A stretch of DNA of 56,009 nucleotides from Paratrimastix pyriformis (taxonomy: Eukaryota; Preaxostyla; Paratrimastigidae), in NCBI GenBank assembly GCA_027972325.1, contig JAPMOS010000196.1:1-56009 (forward strand). Direction: 5' to 3'. Of this stretch, positions 44,053-53,327 are shown one piece after another (the first letter of the stretch is position 1; each line of letters begins with the position of its first letter). The notes beneath the pieces are model-generated. The model was not told where the DNA came from, made no database searches, and worked only from the letters and a program-made list of their open reading frames with translations. The position numbers and the translations under genes were made by a program.

Positions 44053-44182
44053 AAAGGACAAGTCGACTGCCGGCACTGACATGACATGTCAAATTCTTTT
44101 TGATAAATTTTTGGATGTCAGTGCCGTTTTGCGTGCTTGCTGTGCAAGTGTTCACTCTTTCTTGGTTTGGGTTTGTTTGGGG
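44053..44182 (-). repeat. Right inverted terminal repeat of ICR element copy 3
   Basis: Exact inverse of 36,273-36,402, followed by the right tip to 44,229. The next bases (CGATGTCGAATGCAGCC) are already gene-family coding sequence. Confidence 0.88.
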
Positions 44183-44229
44183 CTATCCCACGAAGGCTGT
44201 CCCTCGTTCTCCGAACTCGTGAAGGAGAA

Positions 44230-45468
44230 CGATGTCGAATGCAGCCTCGGAATCAAGGAGCAGGGTAATGATCAAGGCTCTTGGCCACAGCCAGCCACGC
44301 CGACAACTCCACGCAATGCCAAGTTCAGAACGAGTCACTGCGCGTGATCGACGTTGGTCGTGTCCAGAGGCGATCCCCGTCAAGTTTCATAAACTACAAT
44401 TAGTGTCGTTTGTTGTTCGGTTAAGAAGCAGCAAACTGGCCAAAAGTATTGTTTTTGGAACAGTTGACAGTTGCTAGTTGATCGGCAGCTCCCCTTAACA
44501 GTCAGACTGAATAAGTAGAGTCCTCCCGATCGTGAAGGTTTTTACCCTCTTCAAATCTTCCTTGTATCACCTCAGCAGGATTCCCCCGTCAGGTTGAAAA
44601 ACCTTGCTCGGATTTTGCAGCAAAGCCCCCAACAAAACGGAAAAACATCCACCAGGGCAATATTCAGAGTGTATGATCGAATTCCATGGTGGGTTAGGCT
44701 GACAGGCCCCTGTAGGTCTGCGACGTATCAGATCAGCGTCCGCTGGTCAAGGAAAAAAAAGACGCCACCGAAGGCGAGAACCATCCGGGCGAGTACCTTG
44801 TGCAACTCAACACAGATGGGAGCGGAGAAATCGTACTCAGTCAACGGCTTCAAAAAGTGAACGGGGACGATGAGGCCGCGATTCAGATGATTCGTGTTCG
44901 GGAACCAACTTGCCAGCAGCTTGGGGAAGATCCGTTCGTAAAAAGCCTGTCGGCTTAGGTGCACCTCGGTCTTGTCCTCCGGTTGAAAGAAGTCGTAGGT
45001 CCTGGAGGAGAGGCATGAGAAACCCACAACACATCAGGGAAAACAGTAAACAGACCGATTGAGCGGGGGAGCAGTGGACTTCGGAGCCGGGGGGGGTTGA
45101 GGCTGAGCCGGCTGGGGCTGAGGCGACGGCTTGGCCTGGGGGGCGGGCTGCGGCGGCTTGGCCTGGGGGGCGGGCTGCGGCGGCTTGGCCTGGGGGGCGG
45201 GCTGCGGCGGCTTGGCCTGGGGGGCGGCTTCGCCTGGGGTCCGGCCTTGCCTGGGGGGCGGCAGCTTGCCCTGGCTGGCTCCTGGCGTGATGCCGGGAAG
45301 GGGCTCAGGAAGGGGCTCAGGAAGAGGCTCAGGAAGAGGCTCAGGAAGGGACTCAGGAAGGGGCTCAAGAAGGGACTCGGGAACGTCCTCGATCACCTGG
45401 CGAGACCGAGTCCGTCTGCGAAGCATGGCATGACTTGCGTGCTTCCTCTGCATTTTGGCGGTTTCCAT
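44230..45468 (-). pseudogene. 5' part of gene-family member III
   Basis: From the ATG at 45,468 the frame begins METAKMQRKHASHAMLRRR, continues with PEPLPEPLPEP repeats and a PPQPAPQAK repeat, and after an intron at 45,002-45,055 (starting GTCTGT, ending CCAG) gives the conserved block LSRQAFYERIFPKLL, WFPNTNHLNRG and ICVELHKVL. A segment of about 410 bp (44,282-44,692) has no counterpart in member I. The coding match ends LLDSEAAFD at the ICR element border. The product is unknown; the proline/glutamate-rich start and conserved helical core suggest a structural or scaffold protein. Confidence 0.65.
45118..45245 (-). repeat. 27-bp tandem repeat encoding PPQPAPQAK
   Basis: About four units coding for PPQPAPQAK, then [13 protein letters not shown]. 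The same repeat and the same following sequence occur in inverted orientation in the ParB-like/methylase gene at 51,757-51,910. The array lies within member III of the gene family. Confidence 0.8.
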
Positions 45469-45565
45469 GCGGGATACTCCAGGGGGTAACAGCCACTCTT
45501 TTCAAAACCAGGAAGTTCAAAATCAGACACAAGGAAAGCGGGAAGAAGGTGGCGGAGGGGAAAAA

Positions 45566-46330
45566 TCAACCGACTTGAAGAGGCTGTCCCGAGGGAGGAG
45601 AGCAGCGGGAAGTGTAAGTGCGGAACTGGTGGCTCTGAATCGACCAGTCAGATCAAATCGAGAGGCCACAGGACTATTTCTCACGCCATCTCTCTGTTTT
45701 TTTCCCCTTCTAGGACGAACTACGGCTGGCACACGCTCTTCTTGGTGAGTGGATCCACGCTGACGGGTTCCGCACAACATAAAAGTTTTTGTCGAACAAT
45801 AGATCAACGAAGGTCTTCTCGATGCGACTAGCCCCACAAAGGGCAACGTTTACGTCAATGAGGAGGGAAAGGGAAGGGGTTCCTGCAGTTATGCTCGCTG
45901 AGGGTCTCATTGTAGACTTGGTGATGAGGTCCCGGTCTTCACCGTCGTAGTCGTCGCCATATAATTCAAGAGCTTCCGCGGAAAGGGCCTCGTGAACGGA
46001 CTCCAGCTCAGGCGACTCGGGGGGGAGTGCATATGCCGCCATCGTTGTCCACGTGAGGTGCCTCGTCAACGGACTCGGGAGGCAGTTCGGTCACGAGGGA
46101 ATCGTCAGCAGAATTGACCAGAGCCACGCGAGAGGCCTCGAACGGAGGCTCGTCCGCAGCGGCCTCGGAAGGAGGCGGTTGGAGACGGAGACGGGGCTCC
46201 GGAATGGGCTCGGGATCGGCACTGTCAGGAACGTCCTCGACGCGAATGATCTCGCGGCGGCAACGAGTCCAGCGTGGGGACTCCCTTTCCTTGCGTGCTT
46301 CCTCTGCATTTTGGCGGGTTCCAGACGGGA
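45566..46330 (-). CDS. Gene-family member II (short, unrecognised)
   Basis: Minus-strand coding region between members III and I. The N-terminal part (RREIIRVEDVPDSADPEP, then Pro/Glu-rich) resembles the start of member III (RQVIEDVPES). The middle has an acidic piece (YGDDYDGEDRDL) and a distinct segment (KTFVDLLFDKNFYVVRNPS). The end shares the HQFRTYTSRCSPP-type tail seen in members I and III. The conserved FYERIFPKLL core of the others is absent. Limits and splicing are uncertain, and no function can be assigned. Confidence 0.45.
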
Positions 46331-46447
46331 AAATCCGGGGGGTCATAGCCACTCTTTTCAAAACCAGGGTGCATTCCAAAAAAAAAAAGCAAATGGACAC
46401 AGGGAACGCGGGAAGAAGGTGGCGGAGAGAGAGGGAAAATCATCCTG

Positions 46448-48538
46448 TTATGCGCTCCCAGTGAACTTGAAGAGGCAGTCCCAATGGGCCGGTATCTCGC
46501 GGCGGCAGGTGTTGGTGCGGAACTTGTGGCAGTGAATCGACCCGACCAGTCATAGGTCTTCCGATCGTCCTCGGAGAGAGCGAGGTATTCACGTTCGCAG
46601 CCCAGGAAGGCCTTGGGGAACTGATCACCGTAGTAGTCAGAGAGCTCCAACATGGAACGGTCACGAAGAACCTCCTTGGCGAAGAAGGGGAAAGAGCGTT
46701 CCCAGAGGGCAAGCTCTTCGAGCCTCATCGAGCCCTCGATGGCGGGGTCCTGGTCGAATGCAGCCTCGGAGTCCAGGGTCACAAGAAGAGTTAAGGCTCT
46801 GCTGATCAGGAACTCGTAGGTTTTCCCGATATCAGCGCATTGTCCGCAGGACAGGGAAAAAAAGAGTTTCCCGAAGGTGAGACACATCCGGGTAAGTACC
46901 TTGTGCAACTCAACACAGATGGCACCGGAGAGCTGGTACTCGACCAAGGTCTTGAAAAAGTGAACAGGGACGATGACACCGCGATTCAGATGATTCGTGT
47001 TCGGGAACCAACGGCCCAGCAACTTGGGAAAGATCCGTTCGTAAAATGCCTGTCGGCTGAGCTTCATCAATGACTTTGTTTCCGGTTGGTAGAATAGGTA
47101 GGTCCTGTTGGAGAGGCATGAGAAACCCACAAGAGAGGAAAAACAGAAAACAGACTGATTGAGGGGCGGGGGGACAGTTGCAAAGGGAGGCGGAAGCGTA
47201 CTCGAAGTGGGAAGGACCGCTGCGGCGTCAGGCGTTGACGACGTGCTCCTCGTGGCGGTGACCGGTGGCGTTCTGGGAGTAGCCACGCCAGCCCGACCCG
47301 GAGCCACTGCCGGAGGCGTCGAAGTGCTCGTTGCGGTGGAGGTGACCTGGGCCGGGCGTGGCGTTCTGGGAGTAGCCACGGGAGCCCGGAGCGGAGCCAC
47401 TGCCGGAGGCGTCGAAGTGATCGTGGCGGTGGCCCGAGCCGACACCGCTGGAGGCGTTGAAGTGCTCCTGGCGGCGGGGACCGGGCCCGGAGGTGGAGGC
47501 GTTCTGAGAGACACAGCAGCCCGAGGCGGAGGCGTCTTGAGAGCAACAGGCGGAGCCGCAGCCGCTGCGGACTTCTTGATAGCCGGGGGCCTGTCCTGGG
47601 GTCTTGGGCGGGATGAAGACGGACGACAGTTTCTTGGGAGCGGGAGCGGGAAGTGGTGTCGGCGCGGGAAGTGTCGGTTTCGGAGGGTGAGTGGCGGGCC
47701 GGCGTTGAAGTGGCTGCCTCGAGGCCGTCGGAGGAGGGGCGCGCTGTGTGGACGGAGGGGCGGGGTTGGAGGCCTGAGAGGCGCTCTGGTCGGGTTCGGT
47801 GCTCTGGTCGGGTTCGGTGCTCTGGTCGGGTTCGGCCGTCTGCTCGGGTTCGGGGGTCAGCTCGGTTTCGGCGGGGACAGGCTCGGGTTGGGCGGTCTGC
47901 TCGGGTTCGGCGGGGACATGCTCGGGTTCGGCGGTCTGCTCGGGTCGCGGTCTGCGGTGGTCTGCTCGTACGGTGGTCTGCTCGCGGTCTGCGGTGGTCT
48001 GCTCAGGGTCGGCGGTCTGCTCATGGTCGGCGGTCTGCTCATGGTCGGCGGTCTGTTCGGCTTCGGCGGGGTCGGCAGGCTGCTCGGGTGCGGCGGTCTC
48101 CTCGGATGGGCTGGCTTCCTTGTTGGGTTCTGACTCAGTGTTCTGCTCGGCTGGGATGAAGACGATGGCACGTTGGAGTTCCTGGCTGACCTGTTGGGGT
48201 TCTTCTTGTGCGGCCGTGGCATCCTGGCTGGCCTGTTGGGTCTCCTCCTCCTGTCCAGTCTCATCTTCGGTGCCAGGCTCGAGGCGGAGAGGGGACCCCT
48301 GCGCAGCATCGGATGACTTGCGTTCCGCGCGAGAACGTTTCCTCGAGTGGGGCTCCTCATCCGACTCATCCAGCGAGTGACGAGACGGTGTCGGGTAACG
48401 GCGGCCGCTGCGAGTCTCACGAAGTTCCTGAGTGCTTTCCTTAGGCATTTTGGCGGGATCAAGTGCGGCTGTTCCCCAGGGGTAAAAATCCATGTCCGTC
48501 TGGAATTTCCCGAAGTTGGTCGGGGTACTAAAATCCAT
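46448..48538 (-). CDS. Gene-family member I (unrecognised, intron-containing)
   Basis: Starts near 48,538 (or at the MPKESTQELRETRSGRR Met at about 48,448). The first ~300 residues are Glu/Gln/Pro-rich, with EQTADPEQ-type repeats and a basic SRKRSRAERK patch. A Ser/Gly/Pro-rich repeat region (47,230-47,510) follows, then an intron at 47,105-47,155 (GTCTGT…CAACAG). The conserved core follows: LSRQAFYERIFPKLL, WFPNTNHLNRGVIVPVHFF, ICVELHKVLTRM, TLDSEAAFDQDPAIEG, ELALWERSFPFFAKEVLRD and EDDRKTYDW. It is divergent from the ParB-like/methylase gene. I recognise no family; a gag-like or scaffold role is possible but unproven. Confidence 0.55.
47270..47500 (-). repeat. ~100-bp tandem repeat in member I
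   Basis: Units containing GCCACTGCCGGAGGCGTCGA recur at intervals of about 100 bp, each followed by a GTGATCGTGGCGGTGG-like variant and GGCGTTCTGGGAGTAGCC. It lies in the low-complexity region of the gene, so the frame in use here is uncertain. Confidence 0.6.
47800..48065 (-). repeat. Short in-frame repeats coding for EQTADPEQ-like peptide
   Basis: Variants of GGTTCGGCGGTCTGCTCG, mostly in multiples of three bases, giving EQTAEPEQ, EQTADHEQ and DQSTEPDQ peptides on the minus strand. In-frame periodicity supports this being the real coding strand. Confidence 0.65.
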
Positions 48539-48776
48539 CCGAGATGTCCCAAAGGGTTTTTTCGGTGAAACTCGACGTTTTCCGTCATCAGAACCACTAT
48601 CCCGAAGTTAGTCGGGGGTACTAAAATCCATACGACTCGTATGGAATTTCAATGGAAATCGAATTTTTCGGATCGGTGTTCCGACATGTCCCAAAGGGTT
48701 TTTTCGGTGAAACTCAGCGGGGTGGACATTACCCCGGGTTCTCTTCCTTGTTCACGCGCCTTTTTGCCGTTTTCAG
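48500..48776. promoter_or_regulatory. Intergenic region between divergent genes with paired direct repeats
   Basis: Two repeat words occur twice each: GGTACTAAAATCCATxCGA (about 48,523 and 48,616) and TGTCCCAAAGGGTTTTTTCG (48,546 and 48,688). They lie between the start of gene-family member I (minus) and the start of the ParB-like/methylase gene (plus). A bidirectional promoter is plausible; no TATA box stands out. Confidence 0.4.
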
Positions 48777-51700
48777 ATGAACTCTATCGATTGGAATCAG
48801 TTCAGGACCCCCGAAGATGCCATTGCTTGGTGTGAGGGCACACTCTCGCTTCAACCCCCGGGTTGGGCCGAGGCACCACACGTGGCGATCAATTGGTTTG
48901 TTTGTCCTCGCCCCTTCTGTTTTCCCACAACATCTTGTCATAGCTTCCGTCGCCGCATCAATGCCGCCTCGAAGCTTGTGGGGGGGACCCTCGCTGCGCC
49001 CCTGCATTTGATGGTGATTCAAGACGCCTTCGAGAGCATTGGGAGGCCCTCCTCCCCTGCTTTCGCCGCTGACGACGAGCGCGTCGACATTGGCGGTGAC
49101 GAGCCGCTGACCGAGCAGCCCCAACCCGCGCCCTTGTCTGTGTTTTCATCTCACCTCAAGCTCGGTTTAATTCCTTCTTCGTTAGGTCTCCCGCCCCCGC
49201 CGCCACCCATACCGCCGAAGGAGCGCCCCCTGCGCCGACCGCCCCGACCGCGCCCCTCCCGACGCAGGCCCTCCCGATCGAGCACAAGGACAAGGCAACC
49301 GGTGCAGCTCGCGTGGCGTCTGTCGCAGTGGTTTCTTGCCTTTCACACCTGATCTCTGTTTTTTAGGATCTTGGATGACGACGATGCCTCCCCGAGCCCA
49401 AAGCCAAAGGAGAAGGCCAAGCCCAAGCCCCCCAAGAAGGCCCCCGAAGAGGAGGTCAAGAACAAGCCCAAGCCCAAGAAGGACGGCCCCGAAGCGAACA
49501 AGAAGGCCCCGGTGGCGCCCACCAAGCCCAAGAAGGACGCCGCCCCGGTCCCCCCGCCACCGGCCCGCTGACGGAAGCCGGGGCATCACGAGGCCAACAA
49601 GGAGGCCTCGGAGGCCTCGGAGGCGGAGGATCAGGCGGCCGAGAAGGACGCCCCGCCGCGTCACCGGGGCACCAAGCACCAGGCCCCCGTGGAGATCAGC
49701 TCCTCGTCGGACGAGGACGGCCCAGCCCCCGAACCCAAGGCGAAGGCCGAGCGCAAGCGGGGCCGTCCCAACTCGCCTGAGCTCGCCCCGGAGGCCCGGC
49801 AATTAATTCAGTCCGTTATTGCTCTGTGCACTGCGTTCTTGAAAAACTACCCTCCCTCCTCCTCCTCCTCCAAGTCGTGACCTCTTTTTATCGTTCCTTG
49901 TTTTTGACCAACAAGTGACTGACTTCCTTTTGCTTTGTTCGGGTTGGTGGGTAGGGGGGGCCTCTTCAATGTATCCTTGCCGGGGAAAAGCATCGCCAAA
50001 AGGGCACAGGTCCTCCTGAGCTCCATCGACCCCTGCCCGAGCCTCGCCCGGCCCCTGTCCTACGAGCGTTTGGCCGCAATTATCGAGTGGTTCAACAAAC
50101 TGGGTGCCTCGGTCCTGTTCAGCATCATCGTGCAGAAGTCGCCCCAGGTTGAGGCTCGATACCAGGTGGTCGATGGCTCGCACCGGTCTGCACAGCGCTC
50201 GTTTTTTTGGGGCTCGGCCTCTAATGTGTCTCTAGGTTCCAAGTGGCACGCATCATCGTAGACCCGCGCCGGGTCTCCGAGTTGCCGAAGGAAGGTCTGC
50301 GGTACGGTGTCGCAGCCATCAACAACGAACCATCTTCTCCCCCTGCACAGCACCTGAAGGAGGACTACATCGACGTGGCCGTTTACAACACGCTCGAGCC
50401 AGAGGCCATGCTCGAACTGCAACATCGGGTCAACCTGCTCACCCACGACGCGAGGTTTGGAAGCAGCACCTTCGATGTCCTGCTGAACCTCAAGCGTGCC
50501 TCCCTCCAAGTCTGTTGTCTCTCCTATTTTTCTCGCATCATCACCTCACCTCCTCTTATCAGGCCCCCAAGCTCTACTCCCTTGACCATCCGGACTTGGA
50601 CACACTGTTGGCTCCCGCCCTCAGTGAGCTGCACTTCCCGAAGAGCGTGGACGCCCCTTCCAAGTCTGTCCACTCACTCTCCTTGCACTCTCCCCACATG
50701 CCTTTGTCGATGACTAGACTCCTGAAGATGCTGGCGAGCTTCTCCCTGGAGCTGCTGTGTGAGCTCTCCCGGCTCCCGGTCGAGCGACAGCCGTCACCCA
50801 CGAACCTCTGGCGCATCTTTGAGGGTCTGCTCGGAACAACCATTTCCACGCTGGCGCTCACACACGTTGTTCGTGCCCGTCCCGCTAGGCCAGAGATTTG
50901 GAGATGAATTGCTGGGTTGCACGCGCCCTGCTGCAGGGGTCGTTCAGCGGCTCCGAGGCCAATTCTGTTGTTGCGCCCGAAATGAAGAAGCCCATTCGAC
51001 AGGCCGAGCAGACCTTCCTGCTGCTGGAGGCCCACGATGCTGCCGAGGTGGCCGACGGAACCCGCCAGCCCGTCCTCTACCTGCCCCCCGACGAGGCCGC
51101 CCGGGAGGTCCTACGGTGCCATCTCGTCCGGACCGAGACCTTCGCCTTCATGAATTGCCTCAACGTGCGGCCGTTCCAAATCCGCAAGGGCAAGCTGCGA
51201 CTCCCGGCCTTCACCGAGATGCTGGGCGAACTGGGCTGCCCGTTCGAGCGCCTGAACGAGACGGACGTGCGCAACCTGCCCCTAGAGATCACCTGCATCC
51301 GCATCGACGGCCGGCCTCTCACCGACTTCGACTTGGTCCTCGGCTACTGGCTGGGGTGGTGCGCGGCACAACTGCCACCGGCAATGCAGGACTACCTGAG
51401 GCCCGAGCACTGCAAGTACGCCCAGCTCTGGGAGGAGACGGGCCACCACATCCCCCGGGCCAGCAAGCGCACGCTGAAGACCGTCGACCGGGAACTACGT
51501 GAGGAAAAGCGGGCACTCCGGGAGGAAGCCTCCGAGCACCCGGAGCCGCCGAAGTCAGAGCCGGCCAAGCGGGCCACCCTGAAGGCGCTTCTTTCCCAAG
51601 CCGAGCCGACCTCCGAAGCTGAGGCCAAGGCGGCGGAGGCCGATGACGACTATGAGGTCAAGGCCTGCGCACTCCCACCGGAGCCGAGTCGGCCACCTGA

Positions 51701-53249
51701 GGAAGCCCAGCCTTCGGCGAAGCCGATGCCCGAGCCCGAGCCCAAAGCCAAGCCCCAAGCCAGCCAGGCCAAGCCGCCGCAGCCCGCCCCCCAGGCCAAG
51801 CCGCCACAGCCCGCCTCCCAGGCCAAGCCGCCGCAGCCCGCCCCCCAGGCCAAGCCGCCGCAGCCCGCCCCCCAGGCCAAGCCGTCGCCTCAGCCCCAGC
51901 CGGCTCAGCCTCAACCCCAGACCCCGGCCCAGGCCCAGCAACACTCCAAGCCACCGCAGCAGCTTCAGTCGCCCAGGTCACCACCAAGCCCGCGTCCGCT
52001 GCGCCTCGTTCCGGCCCCCAGCTGCTTTCCGCACCCGCGGAGGGCCACGATCCCTCATGGGGAAACCTTGGCCCGGTTCTACTGCGGGGATGCCGAAGAG
52101 ATCTTGTTTCGCGCGAAGGATAATCCCGGCCGTGTCTGCAGTTTCCAACTTGTTGGATCCCCACTAACATCCTCGTTTCTTTCGATAGACACTCTATACC
52201 TTGGCCGTGTTGGATGCTCCCTGGGGCATTACCGACGACCCTCGAGACAGACCCACCCCGGACTACGGATCCCTGGTCCAGTACCTCGACTCGTTCATTG
52301 CCCCCAATGGTACCATCATTGATGGATACCGAGGCCAACCTGTCCCAGCAATGGACGCCGGCTCGCTTCAATTTCGTGAGCGATCACCGAATTCGTGCCA
52401 TCTGGGGAAGTCCGTGATTCATTCCCTTCACGAGACAATTGGTTTTTAACTTGTCCTTCTTCATCACTTCTTCGCGCAGATTACCTCGAGGAGGCCAACC
52501 CCCGGCCGTCGCTCTCACCGGGAGCCCCCCGCCCTGAGGAGGTGGAGCTGCCCATCGAGGTCTTCCAGCGAGGCCACGAGGGGCCCGTCAACTGGCGCTG
52601 GGATGTACTGTGCCCTTCTCCGAGTGCGAAGTTGGCCGAGATGAACGCCCGGGCCAACCCGCGCACCAACGCGGTCTACCTGCGGCACCAGGCGGGGCAG
52701 GCCCGCTTCGCCAAGCCGGCCGATCTTTACGTCTACCTCTTCCGCCGCTACGGAGGGCCGGGCCCTGTGTTGGACTGCTACTGCGGCTGTGGGCCGGCCC
52801 TCCTGGCGGCAGAGGCCACCGGAACGCGCGTTGATCTGATTGACCGGGCGCCTGCAGTGGAGAGCCTCATGATCGGCCACGTGCCTCCGGTGCTGGTGCA
52901 CCGGCATGGCGAAGCATACCTGCCCCTCGAAGCCCACGAGACGGAGCTTTGCAACGTCGTTGCACCCCCGGTCGACGGATGGGACCTGCATCTTCCTCTG
53001 CTCCCCCCTCAAGAAGAACCTGCCCCGGCTCTACAAGAAGAGCAGGCCGCCGAGCAGACCACCACCGCCGAGCAACAACAACAAGAGCAGGCCTTCGAGC
53101 TTCAAGACGACCAAGAGGGCCCCCTGATCCCTGACCCAGATGATCAGCCTTATCAGCGGCTTCCTCCTTCCGACGAGTTCAACCCACGGGTGGACCCGGA
53201 AGCTTTGGGCAAGGGCCTTCTGCCAGAGGAACGCGCGGACTTCCAGTAA
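48777..53249 (+). CDS. Intron-rich gene: ParB-like domain plus DNA amino-methyltransferase
   Basis: Starts [19 protein letters not shown] at 48,777 and ends at the TAA at 53,249. Layout: a small N-terminal region; a Lys/Pro/Glu-rich region with a KRGRP AT-hook-like motif; a ParB-like segment with [10 protein letters not shown] (49,955-50,300); a helical region; a conserved-looking domain ([20 protein letters not shown]); a PPQPAPQAK repeat; then a permuted beta-class methyltransferase with LDAPWG (DPPW-type catalytic motif) at 52,207 and [19 protein letters not shown] (SAM site) at 52,767. Introns that keep frame include 48,896-48,943, 49,136-49,185, 49,318-49,366, 49,877-49,954, 50,186-50,235, 50,510-50,562, 50,665-50,717 and 52,134-52,188. 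Likely acts on nuclear DNA. It is not open throughout, so its state is uncertain. Confidence 0.6.
49955..50509 (+). other. ParB-like domain of the methylase gene
   Basis: Two exons around the intron 50,186-50,235. The first reads [28 protein letters not shown] and [10 protein letters not shown], the second continues [16 protein letters not shown]. The order helix, 'G-S-V-x-x-x-I' strand and VVDGSHRFQVA matches ParB/sulfiredoxin-fold domains, where the DG-x-R box binds nucleotide. Phages and bacteria often pair such domains with N6- or N4-methyltransferases. The resemblance is by motif only. Confidence 0.55.
51757..51910 (+). repeat. 27-bp tandem repeat encoding PPQPAPQAK in the methylase gene
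   Basis: About four units followed by [13 protein letters not shown]. The unit and the following sequence match the inverted copy at 45,118-45,245. In-frame within the long exon; probably a flexible linker between the middle domain and the methyltransferase. Confidence 0.8.
52189..53249 (+). other. Methyltransferase domain of the intron-rich gene
   Basis: The exon after 52,188 begins [21 protein letters not shown] replaces the DPPW catalytic motif of amino-methyltransferases. After a further intron (about 52,410-52,480, ending CGCAG) the sequence gives [33 protein letters not shown] and [15 protein letters not shown], matching motifs X and I of beta-class enzymes, where the SAM site follows the catalytic site. 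An acidic/Gln-rich tail closes the protein. The target base (N6-adenine or N4-cytosine) cannot be told. Confidence 0.65.
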
Positions 53250-53327
53250 CTCGTAATACCGTCCAACCCCTCAACCCCTCTTTTCAATTCTGCTTTGTGT
53301 TTTTTTAGACGAAGAAACACGACAGCA

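Larger units (their letters stand above)
36248..44229 (+). mobile_element. ICR element copy 3 (complete ends), inserted in gene-family member III
   Basis: Left tip TGGTGGGATAGCC at 36,248; right tip CGTGAAGGAGAA ending at 44,229. The inverted terminal repeats share 130 bp (36,273-36,402 and 44,053-44,182). The internal complementary region is at 37,913-38,018. Both flanks are the same gene in the same frame direction, so the left unit and the right unit moved as one element. No clear target-site duplication is seen. It includes a 1.06-kb inverted-repeat transposon at 39,260-40,320. The interior from about 41,700 to 44,000 differs from copy R and lacks the minisatellites, so it is a separate subfamily. 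No coding gene is recognised. Confidence 0.85.

Noticed and set aside
50574-51035. Minus-strand frames opposite the methylase gene
   Set aside because: Opposite-strand shadows of exons supported by introns that keep frame on the plus strand.
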